From: JAEZPW01 sp035629075
GTDB taxonomy: Bacteria > Acidobacteriota > Terriglobia > Terriglobales > Acidobacteriaceae
Direction of reading: 5' to 3'
NCBI GenBank assembly: GCA_035629075.1
Contig: DASPIK010000050.1
Location: forward strand, 62,001 to 126,000
Length of the DNA: 64,000 bases
The notes beneath the pieces were generated by a model that saw only the letters and a list, made by a program, of their open reading frames with translations, was not told the origin of the DNA and searched no databases. The position numbers and the translations under genes were made by a program. Shown here piece after piece: positions 1 to 8,477 of the stretch (positions are counted from its first letter, which is position 1; every line of letters begins with the position of its first letter).

Positions 1-1
1 T

Positions 2-412
2 GCCGCGTCACTGGGCACGCCGTACGAAATCCAGACGGACGGCACGATTCTGTTCATCGAAGATGTCGCCGCTCATCCGTACCAGGTCGATCGCATGCTG
101 ACGCAGTTGAAACTTGCCGGAAAGCTGGACGGCGTCCGGGGCATTGTATTCGGAGTGATGAAGGAGTGCGACGCGACTCCAGGCAATGGTTATTCGCTGC
201 AAGAGATTGTTGCAAGAATTGTGGGTGACCTCACTGTTCCGGTCGCTTACGGGTTGCGTTCAGGGCATGTGGACGGCGGAAACATGACGCTGCCGATAGG
301 AGTACAGGCGGTCCTACAGGTGCAGGAAGATGTGCGGCTGGGTTGGGAGCCAGGAGTGGTCGCGGACGCCAGTGCCAAACAACAGGAAGACTGGAAGAAG
401 TCGGTGAAATGA
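2..412 (+). CDS. ldcA: LD-carboxypeptidase (peptidase S66), C-terminal part
   Basis: The frame is open from the window edge, so the N-terminal half with the nucleophilic serine is missing. What remains matches the C-terminal domain of S66 peptidases, which remove the terminal D-Ala from murein tetrapeptides during cytoplasmic recycling. Visible hallmarks are LFIEDV, carrying the family's catalytic Glu, then DRMLTQLKLAGKLDGVRGIV, and SGHVDGGNMTLPIG, carrying the catalytic His. The stop codon overlaps the mpl start as ATGA. Mpl uses the tripeptide that this enzyme releases, so translational coupling of the two makes pathway sense. The family assignment is firm; the exact substrate is inferred from the family and the neighbour. 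Confidence 0.85.
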   Translation, partial: AASLGTPYEIQTDGTILFIEDVAAHPYQVDRMLTQLKLAGKLDGVRGIVFGVMKECDATPGNGYSLQEIVARIVGDLTVPVAYGLRSGHVDGGNMTLPIGVQAVLQVQEDVRLGWEPGVVADASAKQQEDWKKSVK

Positions 413-1836
413 ATAGAAGCAAGCACATCCATTTGATCGGGGTTTGTGGGACGGCCATGGCGTCGCTCGCGGGCATGTTGAAGCAGCGCGGTTTTCACGT
501 GACAGGCTCAGATGCCGCCGCGTATCCGCCGATGTCAGACTTCCTGGCGTCTTTGGGCGTAGAGATTCGACAGCCATATTCCGAGTACAACCTGAATGAT
601 CGGCCGGACTTGGTTGTGGTCGGAAACGCGATCTCACGAGGAAATCCGGAACTGGAGCGTGTGCTCGACGATCGCATCGCCTTTCGATCCATGCCGCAGG
701 TGCTCTTTGAGGAGTTTCTGACCGGGCACGAGCCAATCGCTGTGGCCGGCACGCATGGGAAGACGACCACAACGTCGATGCTGAGTTGGATTTTTCATGT
801 CGCAGGGAAATCGCCATCGTTCCTGATTGGCGGGGTAGCCGAGAACTTCGGTTCGAGTTTCGGGCTAGGGGAAGGTCAGCAGTTCATTCTTGAGGCGGAC
901 GAGTACGACACGGCGTTCTTCGATAAAGGTCCCAAGTTCCTGCACTACTTTCCAGATGCGGTGATTCTTACATCGGTTGAGTTTGACCATGCCGATATCT
1001 ATCGCGACTTGGAGGCCGTGAAGACCGCTTTCCGCCGGATGGTTAACCTTGTTCCTCGGCGCGGGGTGATCGTCGCACACGACAATCCCGGCAACGTCAG
1101 CGACGTCTTGAAAAAGGCTTTGTGTCGCGTGGAGCGCTACGGCTTCACGGCGCAAGCCGATTGGCAAGCTGTCGACGTCCGATTTGAGCCCGAACAGACG
1201 ACGTGGTCCGTGCTGAGAAGTGGAGAACTCTGGGGAAAATTTGGGTTCTCTCTTGCGGGCGACTTCAACGTGCTCAACGCGACCGCTGCCGCCGCGCTCG
1301 CCTCTCACTTCGGCATTGAACCGCCGGCGATTGCGAAGGCGTTGAGGACCTTCAAGAGCGTGAAGCGCCGACAAGAGATAAAAGCGGAGATCGACGGCAT
1401 CACCATCATCGATGACTTTGCTCACCACCCGACTGCAATAGCCGAGACGTTGAAAGCTTTGCGTACGCGGTATGACGGAAGGCGCTTATGGGCCATCCTG
1501 GAACCGCGGTCGAACACGCTGCGGCGAAGCGTCTTCCAGGAGGAGTTGGCTGAGAGTCTTGCCATCGCCGACTCCATCGTGCTCGCGAGCGTGTTTCATA
1601 AGACGACAGACGCCATCCCCGAGAACGAGCGTTTGGATACATCGGCCGTCGTTCAGGCATTGAGGCACATGGGACGGCCTGCGGCACAGATCGCCGATGC
1701 GGATGGGATTGTCGCCAAAGTTGTTCCGGAGCTGAAACCCGGCGACGTCGTGGCCATCCTTTCCAACGGCGGTTTCGGAGGCATTTACGAAAAGCTGCCG
1801 CAGAAGTTGAAAGAACTGCGCGGGGTGACGGCATAA
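409..1836 (+). CDS. mpl: UDP-N-acetylmuramate:L-Ala-gamma-D-Glu-meso-Dap ligase
   Basis: This is a Mur-ligase-family protein of 475 residues. It attaches the recycled tripeptide to UDP-MurNAc, re-entering murein synthesis after the MurC-F steps. The N-terminal Rossmann part shows HLIGVCGTAMASLAGMLKQRG, typical of Mpl/MurC, followed by the ATP loop GTHGKTTTTSML, the central EADEYDTAFFDK segment and IIDDFAHHPTAI, which is diagnostic for Mpl. I chose the ATG that overlaps the upstream stop; an in-frame start 66 bases earlier lies inside ldcA. It forms an operon with ldcA upstream and the M61 peptidase immediately downstream. Confidence 0.93.
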   Translation: MNRSKHIHLIGVCGTAMASLAGMLKQRGFHVTGSDAAAYPPMSDFLASLGVEIRQPYSEYNLNDRPDLVVVGNAISRGNPELERVLDDRIAFRSMPQVLFEEFLTGHEPIAVAGTHGKTTTTSMLSWIFHVAGKSPSFLIGGVAENFGSSFGLGEGQQFILEADEYDTAFFDKGPKFLHYFPDAVILTSVEFDHADIYRDLEAVKTAFRRMVNLVPRRGVIVAHDNPGNVSDVLKKALCRVERYGFTAQADWQAVDVRFEPEQTTWSVLRSGELWGKFGFSLAGDFNVLNATAAAALASHFGIEPPAIAKALRTFKSVKRRQEIKAEIDGITIIDDFAHHPTAIAETLKALRTRYDGRRLWAILEPRSNTLRRSVFQEELAESLAIADSIVLASVFHKTTDAIPENERLDTSAVVQALRHMGRPAAQIADADGIVAKVVPELKPGDVVAILSNGGFGGIYEKLPQKLKELRGVTA

Positions 1837-3744
1837 GTGGGCCGCGTACCGAAGCTGGTCCTGATCATCGCGATTTGGCTCTCGTGCGCGGCAGCGCAAG
1901 AGCACCAGCCCATTTCAGCGGCCCAGCAGTCGGTCGGCACCCAAGCCGAAACTTTGGTACTTACGTACACGGTGACCCTGGCGGATGCGGCTCGCAACCA
2001 TGTTCACGTGAAGCTGTCGCCGATTGGGCCGGACGGTGTCGTGCAGTTGCCAGTCTGGAACGCGCTTTACCAAGTTCGCGACTTCGCGCAATTCGTGCAG
2101 TCAGTCCGCGCTACTGACCGCCACGGCCGGCCAGTGGCGGTTCGCAAAATCGACAAGACAACATGGAGTGCGCCCGGTGCCAACGCAATTGAGTACGACA
2201 TCGTACTGAACACACCCGGTGCTTACAGTGCTCAGATCAACCGGGAGCATGCGTTCCTAAATCTGGCCCAAGTGTTGATGTATGTTCCCGGACCGGGACG
2301 GGAGTGGCCCATCGCGCTGTCGTTTGAGGCCGTGCCCAGCGACTGGCAGATCGCAACCGTGCTGAAGCGCAGTCCTGGAAATCCCAAAGAATTCAACGCC
2401 CCTAAGTATGACGCCCTGGTGGATGCACCGGTCGAGATAGGCAGGTTCCGCGAAATCGCCTTCGAGGACGGCGGAGCAAAGTATCGCATCGTCATCGACG
2501 CGCTAGACGGCGATTACGACGCCAAGAAAGTTCGTGAGAATGTGCGCAAGATCGTGCGCGCAGGTGTTGACTGGATGGGCGACCGGCCGTGTGCCGAGTA
2601 CCTGTTCATCTACCATTTTCCGCGCGAGTACGGCGGGGGCGGAATGGAGCACGCGTGCTCCACAGCTATCGATGTTCCGGCCGGTCGAATGTCCGGCACG
2701 ATGAGTAGCTTCAACAGCGTGACCGCACACGAGTTCTTTCACCTGTGGAACGTGAAGCGGATACGGCCGCAGTCGCTGGAGCCTGTGGATTACACGCGCG
2801 AGCAATACACGCGGGCGCTTTGGTTCAGTGAAGGTGTTACAAGCACAGTTGACGGATACATTCTGCTGCGGGCTGGGCTGATCGACGAATCGGGATACCT
2901 GAAGCGGCTTGCCGCTGAGATCGGGATGCTCCAAAGTCGGCCTGCACACCTGACGCAGTCGGCAGAAGAGTCGAGCCTGGATACTTGGTTTGACAAGTAC
3001 CCGTTCTACCGGCGCCCCGAACGAAGCATCTCGTACTACAACAAGGGCGAAGTGCTCGGAGCGATGCTGGACCTGGCAATAAGGGAATCGACGGGCGGGA
3101 CGAAGTCGCTGCGTGATGTGTTCCATTGGATGAACGAGAACTATGCGCGACGAGGGCGTTTCTTCGATGATTCTGAAGGCGTTCTCCGCGCTGTTGAAGC
3201 CGTGACCGGCAAAGAATTCGATTGGTTCTTCCGTGCGTACGTGGCCGGTACGGATGACATTCCTTTTGACAGGTTCCTTAACACGGCCGGGCTGCGCTTG
3301 GGCACAAATCGACGGACTGTTGCCGACGCTGGGTTCGCCACGTCGCGCAACTTCGATGGTCCACCGCTGGTGACCGATGTTTACGGAGATGATGCTGCCG
3401 CTGCTGGATTGCGAGTCGGGGACGCAATAGTGGCCGTTAACGGCAAGCGAAACGTTAATGTCGGGGATGAGATGGCGTCTGGGTCTGCCGGCCAGATCCT
3501 GCGCTTGACCGTGCGTAACCAAAGGACCTCCAGGGAACAAGACACTTCAATCAGGGTAGGTAGCAGGGAAGCGGTCGAGTTCTACATTGCTGAGCTTGAG
3601 CAATCGACGCCGGAGCAGAAGAGGCGACGGGCGGAATGGTTGACAGGCCCCAGGCAGCAAGCATCTGTGATTCGTGAAAAACAGCGGATTTCTGTGGCAG
3701 GGAGGACCGCTGGAGCGGCTCGTACGGAGGCTTCGACGCCTTGA
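1837..3744 (+). CDS. Secreted M61-family metallopeptidase with PDZ domain
   Basis: The GTG start directly follows the mpl stop. The first ~21 residues form a signal peptide ending near CAAAQ. The protein (635 residues) has the N-terminal beta domain of glycyl-aminopeptidase-like M61 enzymes, a zinc site AHEFFHLWNVKRIRP with HExxH near residues 297-301, a helical catalytic domain, and a C-terminal PDZ-like segment (GPPLVTDVYGDDAAAAGLRV, then DAIVAVNG). M61 members are zinc peptidases, but the natural substrate is usually unknown. The gene sits between a murein recycling enzyme and an acyltransferase, which suggests an envelope role without proving one. The last codons overlap the next gene. 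Confidence 0.9.
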   Translation: MGRVPKLVLIIAIWLSCAAAQEHQPISAAQQSVGTQAETLVLTYTVTLADAARNHVHVKLSPIGPDGVVQLPVWNALYQVRDFAQFVQSVRATDRHGRPVAVRKIDKTTWSAPGANAIEYDIVLNTPGAYSAQINREHAFLNLAQVLMYVPGPGREWPIALSFEAVPSDWQIATVLKRSPGNPKEFNAPKYDALVDAPVEIGRFREIAFEDGGAKYRIVIDALDGDYDAKKVRENVRKIVRAGVDWMGDRPCAEYLFIYHFPREYGGGGMEHACSTAIDVPAGRMSGTMSSFNSVTAHEFFHLWNVKRIRPQSLEPVDYTREQYTRALWFSEGVTSTVDGYILLRAGLIDESGYLKRLAAEIGMLQSRPAHLTQSAEESSLDTWFDKYPFYRRPERSISYYNKGEVLGAMLDLAIRESTGGTKSLRDVFHWMNENYARRGRFFDDSEGVLRAVEAVTGKEFDWFFRAYVAGTDDIPFDRFLNTAGLRLGTNRRTVADAGFATSRNFDGPPLVTDVYGDDAAAAGLRVGDAIVAVNGKRNVNVGDEMASGSAGQILRLTVRNQRTSREQDTSIRVGSREAVEFYIAELEQSTPEQKRRRAEWLTGPRQQASVIREKQRISVAGRTAGAARTEASTP

Positions 3745-4448
3745 TCCGAAGCCTGTTCACGCTGATGTTCTGGGCTGTTGCCACGCCATTAGCGGCCTTG
3801 GTGATGTTCCCATGGACGCTGCTCACGCGGGACATCATGCCGCTCTATCGCGTGGGTACCTGGATCGCGTGGACGGGAGTGAGGATAGCGGGAGTGCGCG
3901 TTGAGGTGGTCGGTCGGGCAAGGCTAGACGCGCAACGCTCGTATCTGTACATGTCCAATCACACCTCGAATCTCGACCCGCCTCTGCTAATACCGCTCAT
4001 CCCGAAACGAACTTCAGTTCTTGTTAAGAAGGAACTGTTCCGCATACCTGTGTTTGGACAGGCGATGCGCATCGGTTCCCTTGTTCCGGTGGATCGCTCG
4101 AACCGCGAACGGGCCATCGAGAGCCTGCGGCAGGCTCATAGCGTGCTGAAGTCGGGTATCAGCATGACCATCTTTGTCGAGGGCACAAGGTCGCGTGATG
4201 GACGATTGCTGCCCTTCAAGAAAGGTCCGTTCTACCTGGCAATGGACACTGGCGTGCCCATCGTACCCGTGACCATCGCTGGAACTTACGATCTGCTGCC
4301 TAAAGGCCGCATCTTCGCTCGTCCGGGAACAGTGCGCGTCGTATTCCACGAGCCAGTCGATCCTGCATGGTTTGGCGACGACCGAGATGCACTTGTCGCA
4401 ACAGTCCGGAACGCAATCGCGAGCGCACTGCCCAGAGAAAAACAGTAG
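3741..4448 (+). CDS. plsC: 1-acyl-sn-glycerol-3-phosphate acyltransferase family (PlsC)
   Basis: This 235-residue membrane-associated acyltransferase starts at a TTG that overlaps the preceding TGA, implying translational coupling. A hydrophobic N-terminal segment (residues 4-28) precedes the catalytic motif NHTSNLD (His74, Asp79). The acceptor-binding motif FVEGTRSRDGR and the VPIVPVTIAGTY block follow. Such enzymes acylate lysophosphatidate to phosphatidate in phospholipid synthesis. The family also includes enzymes acting on other lysolipids, so substrate specificity is inferred. The next gene is a fatty-acid-type condensing enzyme, consistent with a lipid theme. Confidence 0.9.
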   Translation: MIRSLFTLMFWAVATPLAALVMFPWTLLTRDIMPLYRVGTWIAWTGVRIAGVRVEVVGRARLDAQRSYLYMSNHTSNLDPPLLIPLIPKRTSVLVKKELFRIPVFGQAMRIGSLVPVDRSNRERAIESLRQAHSVLKSGISMTIFVEGTRSRDGRLLPFKKGPFYLAMDTGVPIVPVTIAGTYDLLPKGRIFARPGTVRVVFHEPVDPAWFGDDRDALVATVRNAIASALPREKQ

Positions 4449-4560
4449 TGGAGCACACCGGACAGAGACTCAAACTACGGAACAGACTCAAACTAAGTAG
4501 TCGGATGCGAGCAGTGCATTATGATGGAAGTGTCGTCAATCTAAGCGAGTCTGAGTCCCA

Positions 4561-5565
4561 TTGAGAGCATTCATCACAGGTTCTGGCGCGTTCCTTCCGG
4601 AGCGGATCGTCCCCAACGAGGAGATCGCGCACAAGCTCGGCCTCACGCCTGAGCAAATCTTCGAGTCATCGGGAATTCGCCGGCGTCGCTGGGCGGCACC
4701 GGGGACAAAGGCGAGCACCCTCGCGTGTACTGCCCTTCGCTGTGCGATTGCGAATGCCAACCTTCTTCCAGAACAGATGGACTTTCTTCTGCTCGGAACT
4801 ATGACGCCTGACCGGTTCATTCCAGGCACGGCGCCTGCAGTGCAGAAGCAACTCGAAATTCCGCCTCTGCCGTGCCTGGACATACACGCCACCTGCTGCA
4901 ACGCGATCTACGGCCTGCAACTTGCGCGTTCGATGGTTGTGGCTGGCACGGCCAAGAACGTGGCGGTGTGCTTTGCCGATGTTCAGTCGGCGTGGCTCGA
5001 CATTTCGGCGGAGGCAGGCACCACCTCTATGCTTTTCGGGGATGGCGGCTCGGCATTCATAGTGTCGGGACATGAGCACAAAGGGTCGTTGCAGGTGCTC
5101 GACGTGCTGCTACGAACGGATGGCACATTCGTCGACGACCTGGGCATACGGTGCCCGGGGACAGAATTTGGTAATCGGTTGAACGAGAACTACGCTCAGC
5201 GCGCGGATTTTCTGCCACGAATGAATGGACAGAGGGTGCTCATGCGGGCTTCTCGCAACATGGCTGCGGTTTGTCGCACGCTGTTGCAGCAGCACGAACT
5301 GACGGCTCAGGAGATTGCTTGGATCGTCCCGCACCAGGCGAACTTCAACGTCATGCGGCAACTCATGCGCGCGCTCGGCCTTTCGCGCCACATGGAAAGA
5401 TTGGTCTCAGTCATCGAGGATTACGGGAACACATCATCGGCGTCGATGGGCATAGCGCTGGACGCTTTGCGCAGATCGGGACGCGTCAGGCGTGGAGATT
5501 ATGTGCTGATGCCGGCATTTGGTGCGGGGTTCACCTGGGGCGCGGCGCTATGCAGGGCGGTGTGA
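4561..5565 (+). CDS. fabH: 3-oxoacyl-ACP synthase III (FabH-like)
   Basis: This is a thiolase-fold condensing enzyme of 334 residues. The nucleophile lies in DIHATCCNAIYGLQ, where Cys112 aligns with the FabH active-site cysteine; a second cysteine follows directly. The His is in WIVPHQANFNV and the Asn in EDYGNTSSASMGIALDAL, completing the Cys-His-Asn triad of KAS III enzymes. The start is TTG with no strong ribosome-binding site. KAS III starts fatty acid synthesis from acyl-CoA and malonyl-ACP. Divergent members make alkylquinolones or olefins, and without neighbouring fab genes the role could be specialised. The 112-bp gap upstream holds two near-copies of ACAGA(G)ACTCAAACTA. Confidence 0.85.
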   Translation: MRAFITGSGAFLPERIVPNEEIAHKLGLTPEQIFESSGIRRRRWAAPGTKASTLACTALRCAIANANLLPEQMDFLLLGTMTPDRFIPGTAPAVQKQLEIPPLPCLDIHATCCNAIYGLQLARSMVVAGTAKNVAVCFADVQSAWLDISAEAGTTSMLFGDGGSAFIVSGHEHKGSLQVLDVLLRTDGTFVDDLGIRCPGTEFGNRLNENYAQRADFLPRMNGQRVLMRASRNMAAVCRTLLQQHELTAQEIAWIVPHQANFNVMRQLMRALGLSRHMERLVSVIEDYGNTSSASMGIALDALRRSGRVRRGDYVLMPAFGAGFTWGAALCRAV

Positions 5566-5627
5566 AGTTTCGCGAATTCCGTCGTATAAGGTACTGTGTT
5601 ACTGGTGTTGGTCGCCCTTCTATTTAT

Positions 5628-6458
5628 CTACTTGACGCCTTTGCGCTCAATCAGGCGCGCCGTTAACATCACGCCATCGCGGTTGTCATGGAGCTTGATC
5701 GGGAACACTAAAACGTTCCACGTCCAGTGGCGGCTCTTGACAGGAAGATGCGGTACGCCGAGGAACCCGCGATCTATGTAGGTTTCGCGCGTGTCGGCGA
5801 CAGTCGAAACGATGTCACGCCAGTCTTCGCCCAATTCAGGGAATTCCTCAAAGAGATTTTTACCTGCGAAGTATTGGCGCTTGTGGCCAATGAGGGCTGC
5901 GAAATATTCGTTCACGTATTGCCACGTGCCCTCGCGGTCCATGATCTCCAGCACGATGTCATCCCCCATGCTGGTGCTGATGCGCTGGTAATAAAAGTCC
6001 TGCGCATCGACCACTACTGGCTTGCCACGGCGTTTGGCTTCGAAGTTGCGTAACGCGTTCACCAGATCATCTACGGAACTATGGCCCTTCAGCAGGTGCA
6101 TGTCCGCAATGCCGCCAAAACGACGTTCCAGTGTGGCGGAGAGGATGATGATAGGCACCTGCGGCCGCTTTCTCCGCAGGACTTCGGCGACTTCAGTTCC
6201 GAATTTCCCGGCACCGAGGTGATAGTCGAGAACGGCGATATCGATTTCGTCAAGGTGCCGCTCGGCTTGCTCCACTGACTCTGACGTCACGACTTCATAC
6301 CCCTTCTGCCGGAGTATCGTCGCGCGAAGGAGAAGGTTCTCGGGAAGGTCGTCCAGCAGAAGCACGCGTATAGGCTTCGCCTCGCCACCGCCCATGGAAA
6401 GCACTTTTGCGCCACCAGTATGTGTCTTTTCGTCCATTCCTATCTGCCCGACGAACAT
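5628..6458 (-). CDS. Response regulator with receiver and PAS domains
   Basis: The protein has 276 residues. Residues ~29-140 are a CheY-like receiver domain: acidic pair Asp36/Asp37 (LLLDDLPEN), phosphoacceptor Asp78 (AVLDYHLGAG), the switch residue in LSAT and Lys124 (LLKGHS). Residues ~150-270 look like a PAS domain (ITDREGTW-like segment EIMDREGTWQYVNEYFAALIG, then W-rich strands). No DNA-binding or enzymatic output domain is present, so it may act by protein interaction or ligand sensing. It lies 24 bp after lpxD on the same strand and is probably co-transcribed. No cognate kinase is in the window. Later in-frame ATGs (residues 8 and 22) are alternative starts. Confidence 0.85.
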   Translation of the reverse strand: MFVGQIGMDEKTHTGGAKVLSMGGGEAKPIRVLLLDDLPENLLLRATILRQKGYEVVTSESVEQAERHLDEIDIAVLDYHLGAGKFGTEVAEVLRRKRPQVPIIILSATLERRFGGIADMHLLKGHSSVDDLVNALRNFEAKRRGKPVVVDAQDFYYQRISTSMGDDIVLEIMDREGTWQYVNEYFAALIGHKRQYFAGKNLFEEFPELGEDWRDIVSTVADTRETYIDRGFLGVPHLPVKSRHWTWNVLVFPIKLHDNRDGVMLTARLIERKGVK

Positions 6459-6482
6459 CGCACTCAGATGGGGAGGCGAGGC

Positions 6483-7532
6483 TTACTCTCGTTCTGATGC
6501 GACGTTCGCCTTTTCTGTGCTTTTGATTTCCGCGACCGCTCTTTCCAGGCTGCGAATCGCACGAGCAATTTCCGGCAGTTTGTTGTACGCCGCGACGGTG
6601 CGGAGCCATTGGCGGTTCTCTATGGCCGGGTATCCACTTACGATCTGACCGGCCTCGACGTCGTTTGGAATGCCGCTTTGTGCGGTCGCGATGGCGCCAT
6701 CGCCGATTTTGCAGTGGCCCGCGACGCCAACCTGCCCTGCAAGGATGACGTTCTTGCCGACTTCAGTCGATCCGGCAAGACCAACCTGCGAGCACAGCAT
6801 GGTATTTTCGCCTACCGTGCACCCGTGGCCGACCTGCACAAGGTTGTCGATCCGAGCGCCCCTCTTAATTCGAGTCTCGCCAATACTTGCGCGATCAATG
6901 CAGGCATTAGCCTGAACTTCAACGTCATCCTCGAGCACCGCCGGTCCGGACTGCACGATTTTGTGCCAGTTACCCTGATCATTCTTCGCGAAGCCAAAGC
7001 CGTCGGCGCCGATAATGGCACCGTTCTGGAGGACGACGTTGTCTCCGAGGCGGCAGTACTCACGGACTACCGCGTGAGCGTGGGCGAAGAAGTCGTTTCC
7101 GATTCGTGCGCCACGATAGATCACCACGTGCGGCAGAAGAACGCAGTTGTCCCCGATTTGTACGTCTTCATCGATCACGACGTACGCACCAATCGAGGCG
7201 TTCGCGCCGATCTGCGCCGAAGGGTGGACGACGGCTGTTGTATGCACACCAGGCGCGTAGGCGGGGGAGTGGTAGAAGAGTTCAATTGCTCGCGCGAAGG
7301 CCAGGTATGGGTTCTTCGAGCGGAGCGTGGCCGAAGGAATCTCGGGGAATTTGTCGTCAACGATAACCGCCGAGGCGCCCGTGGTCTTCGCGGCAGCGGC
7401 ATACTTCGGGTTGGCTACGAAAGTAATGTGTCCGGTCGACGCTTCCTCGATGCCGGCTACCCCGGTGATCTCCAGTGCGCCGTCGCCGTCGAGACGCGCG
7501 CCAAGTGCGGAGGCGATATCTGCTAGTTTCAT
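6483..7532 (-). CDS. lpxD: UDP-3-O-(3-hydroxyacyl)glucosamine N-acyltransferase
   Basis: LpxD adds the second acyl chain to UDP-3-O-acylglucosamine in lipid A synthesis. The 349-residue length is normal for the family. The N-terminal uridine-binding domain is followed by a long left-handed beta-helix of hexapeptide repeats (for example VHPSAQIGANASIGAYVVI) and a C-terminal helical extension (LPEIARAIRSLERAVAEIK). The catalytic-loop His is in FAHAHAVVREY or the VQVGHGCTVG turn. I placed the start at MKLADIASALGA, the usual LpxD N-terminus; the frame is open 79 codons further upstream but runs into the next gene. It is the only lipid A gene here and marks the organism as diderm. Confidence 0.95.
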   Translation of the reverse strand: MKLADIASALGARLDGDGALEITGVAGIEEASTGHITFVANPKYAAAAKTTGASAVIVDDKFPEIPSATLRSKNPYLAFARAIELFYHSPAYAPGVHTTAVVHPSAQIGANASIGAYVVIDEDVQIGDNCVLLPHVVIYRGARIGNDFFAHAHAVVREYCRLGDNVVLQNGAIIGADGFGFAKNDQGNWHKIVQSGPAVLEDDVEVQANACIDRASIGETRIKRGARIDNLVQVGHGCTVGENTMLCSQVGLAGSTEVGKNVILAGQVGVAGHCKIGDGAIATAQSGIPNDVEAGQIVSGYPAIENRQWLRTVAAYNKLPEIARAIRSLERAVAEIKSTEKANVASERE

Positions 7533-7647
7533 CGTGAATGACTGCGAGAACGCAGGCGTTGATTGTAAACGTATGAACGGCGAGGCGCTACCGCAGCATA
7601 GAAGTGTCTGAAAGCGGTATTTGATACCTCTCCCATCAAGATAAGCG

Positions 7648-8130
7648 CTATTGCTCGAACAAGCCCACTTGTCGTCCTTGTTCGGCGCTGGCGGCGGTTT
7701 TGCGCCTGCGGGTACTGCCTCCGATAACTCCCAGAACGGTGAGTTCGGAGAGGGCAGTGCGGGGTACAAAGATACGCTGGGTATTCGACCTCGTGTCGGG
7801 CGGGTTAATCAGGAAGCCTTCTGGGCCGATTGGAATCAAGTTGTTAGGCATCATGCCTTCAAGTAGTTCATTATCCCTGAACTTCAGGCGGACCCAGAGA
7901 CCTTCTGACCGGGGACGTGTGGTGAACGTCTTTCGAACCAGAGCTTCGGAGTCCCCGAATTCCCGTACGAAGTACACGCCCTTGATATCGGCCAGGTCGA
8001 TATGAACCACATTGCCCGCCGTATTGAGCATCTCGAGTTTGCCGTCGACGACGAATGCCGCTCCGACGTACCCGTTGATGGAGTCGCGGTCCATTTTGCG
8101 AACTATTACTTTTTTGTGTGTCGAAGGCAT
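7648..8130 (-). CDS. Conserved hypothetical protein upstream of lpxD
   Basis: This is a soluble protein of 160 residues with no signal peptide. It begins STHKKVIVRKMDRDSINGYV and has repeated short strands (GKLEMLNTAGNVVHIDLADI, LWVRLKFRDNELLEGMMPNN) that suggest a small beta-rich or SH3/Sm-like fold. The C-terminal ~20 residues are basic and polar. I do not recognise a defined function, though similar proteins occur in acidobacteria as far as I recall. The ATG at 8130 is preferred over an in-frame GTG at 8148; neither has a clear ribosome-binding site. It lies 115 bp upstream of lpxD on the same strand. Confidence 0.65.
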   Translation of the reverse strand: MPSTHKKVIVRKMDRDSINGYVGAAFVVDGKLEMLNTAGNVVHIDLADIKGVYFVREFGDSEALVRKTFTTRPRSEGLWVRLKFRDNELLEGMMPNNLIPIGPEGFLINPPDTRSNTQRIFVPRTALSELTVLGVIGGSTRRRKTAASAEQGRQVGLFEQ

Positions 8131-8148
8131 GTTAGTGCTGTGAGCCAC

Positions 8149-8477
8149 ACCGAATATTCGGGTACTCTCTACCCTGACCCCGGACGGCTATAAGTTGGGG
8201 GTATTGGGCACTGGCCCCATTGAATGGGGCACCGAGATTGTCGCACTTTCCACAAAAATGTGCGTGGAGAAAGCTTCTAGTGTAGCCATATTAATAACAT
8301 TGTGGTATGTTGCAGTGTCTATCGTAGGCCAGCACTGGCACTTAAGTCCCGGAAACGGAGTCACTTACAGAAACGGAAAGCGATGCCACCGTGGCGGCGG
8401 GCGGCTGTTTCTCCCCGGATGAACCGCGCTGTTGTCTAGCGCCTATTCGCCTCAGCCCGGTATCGTGAACGCAAGGA
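8149..8477. other. 329-bp intergenic region with several hairpins
   Basis: No convincing gene is present. Small inverted repeats include GCCCCAT-TGA-ATGGGGC at 8214-8230, GCCAG-CA-CTGGC at about 8329-8340 and GCCAC-C-GTGGC near 8385-8395, with purine-rich GGAAACGG and AGAAACGGAAAG between them. It could be a structured 5' leader of the downstream CCA-type gene, but it matches no riboswitch consensus that I know. Confidence 0.4.

Noticed and set aside
2503..3540. A 345-codon minus-strand open frame
   Set aside because: It is antisense to the M61 peptidase, with no motif of its own.
6609..7526. A 305-codon plus-strand open frame
   Set aside because: It is the antisense of lpxD, whose beta-helix repeats and family motifs are unmistakable. 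High GC creates long shadow frames.
8325..8350. Possible sigma-54 promoter (TGGCAC)
   Set aside because: The required GC element at the -12 position with correct spacing is missing.
8300..8440. Possible cyclic di-GMP, TPP, cobalamin or glycine riboswitch
   Set aside because: The conserved core sequences of these classes are not present, so only an unassigned leader is reported.
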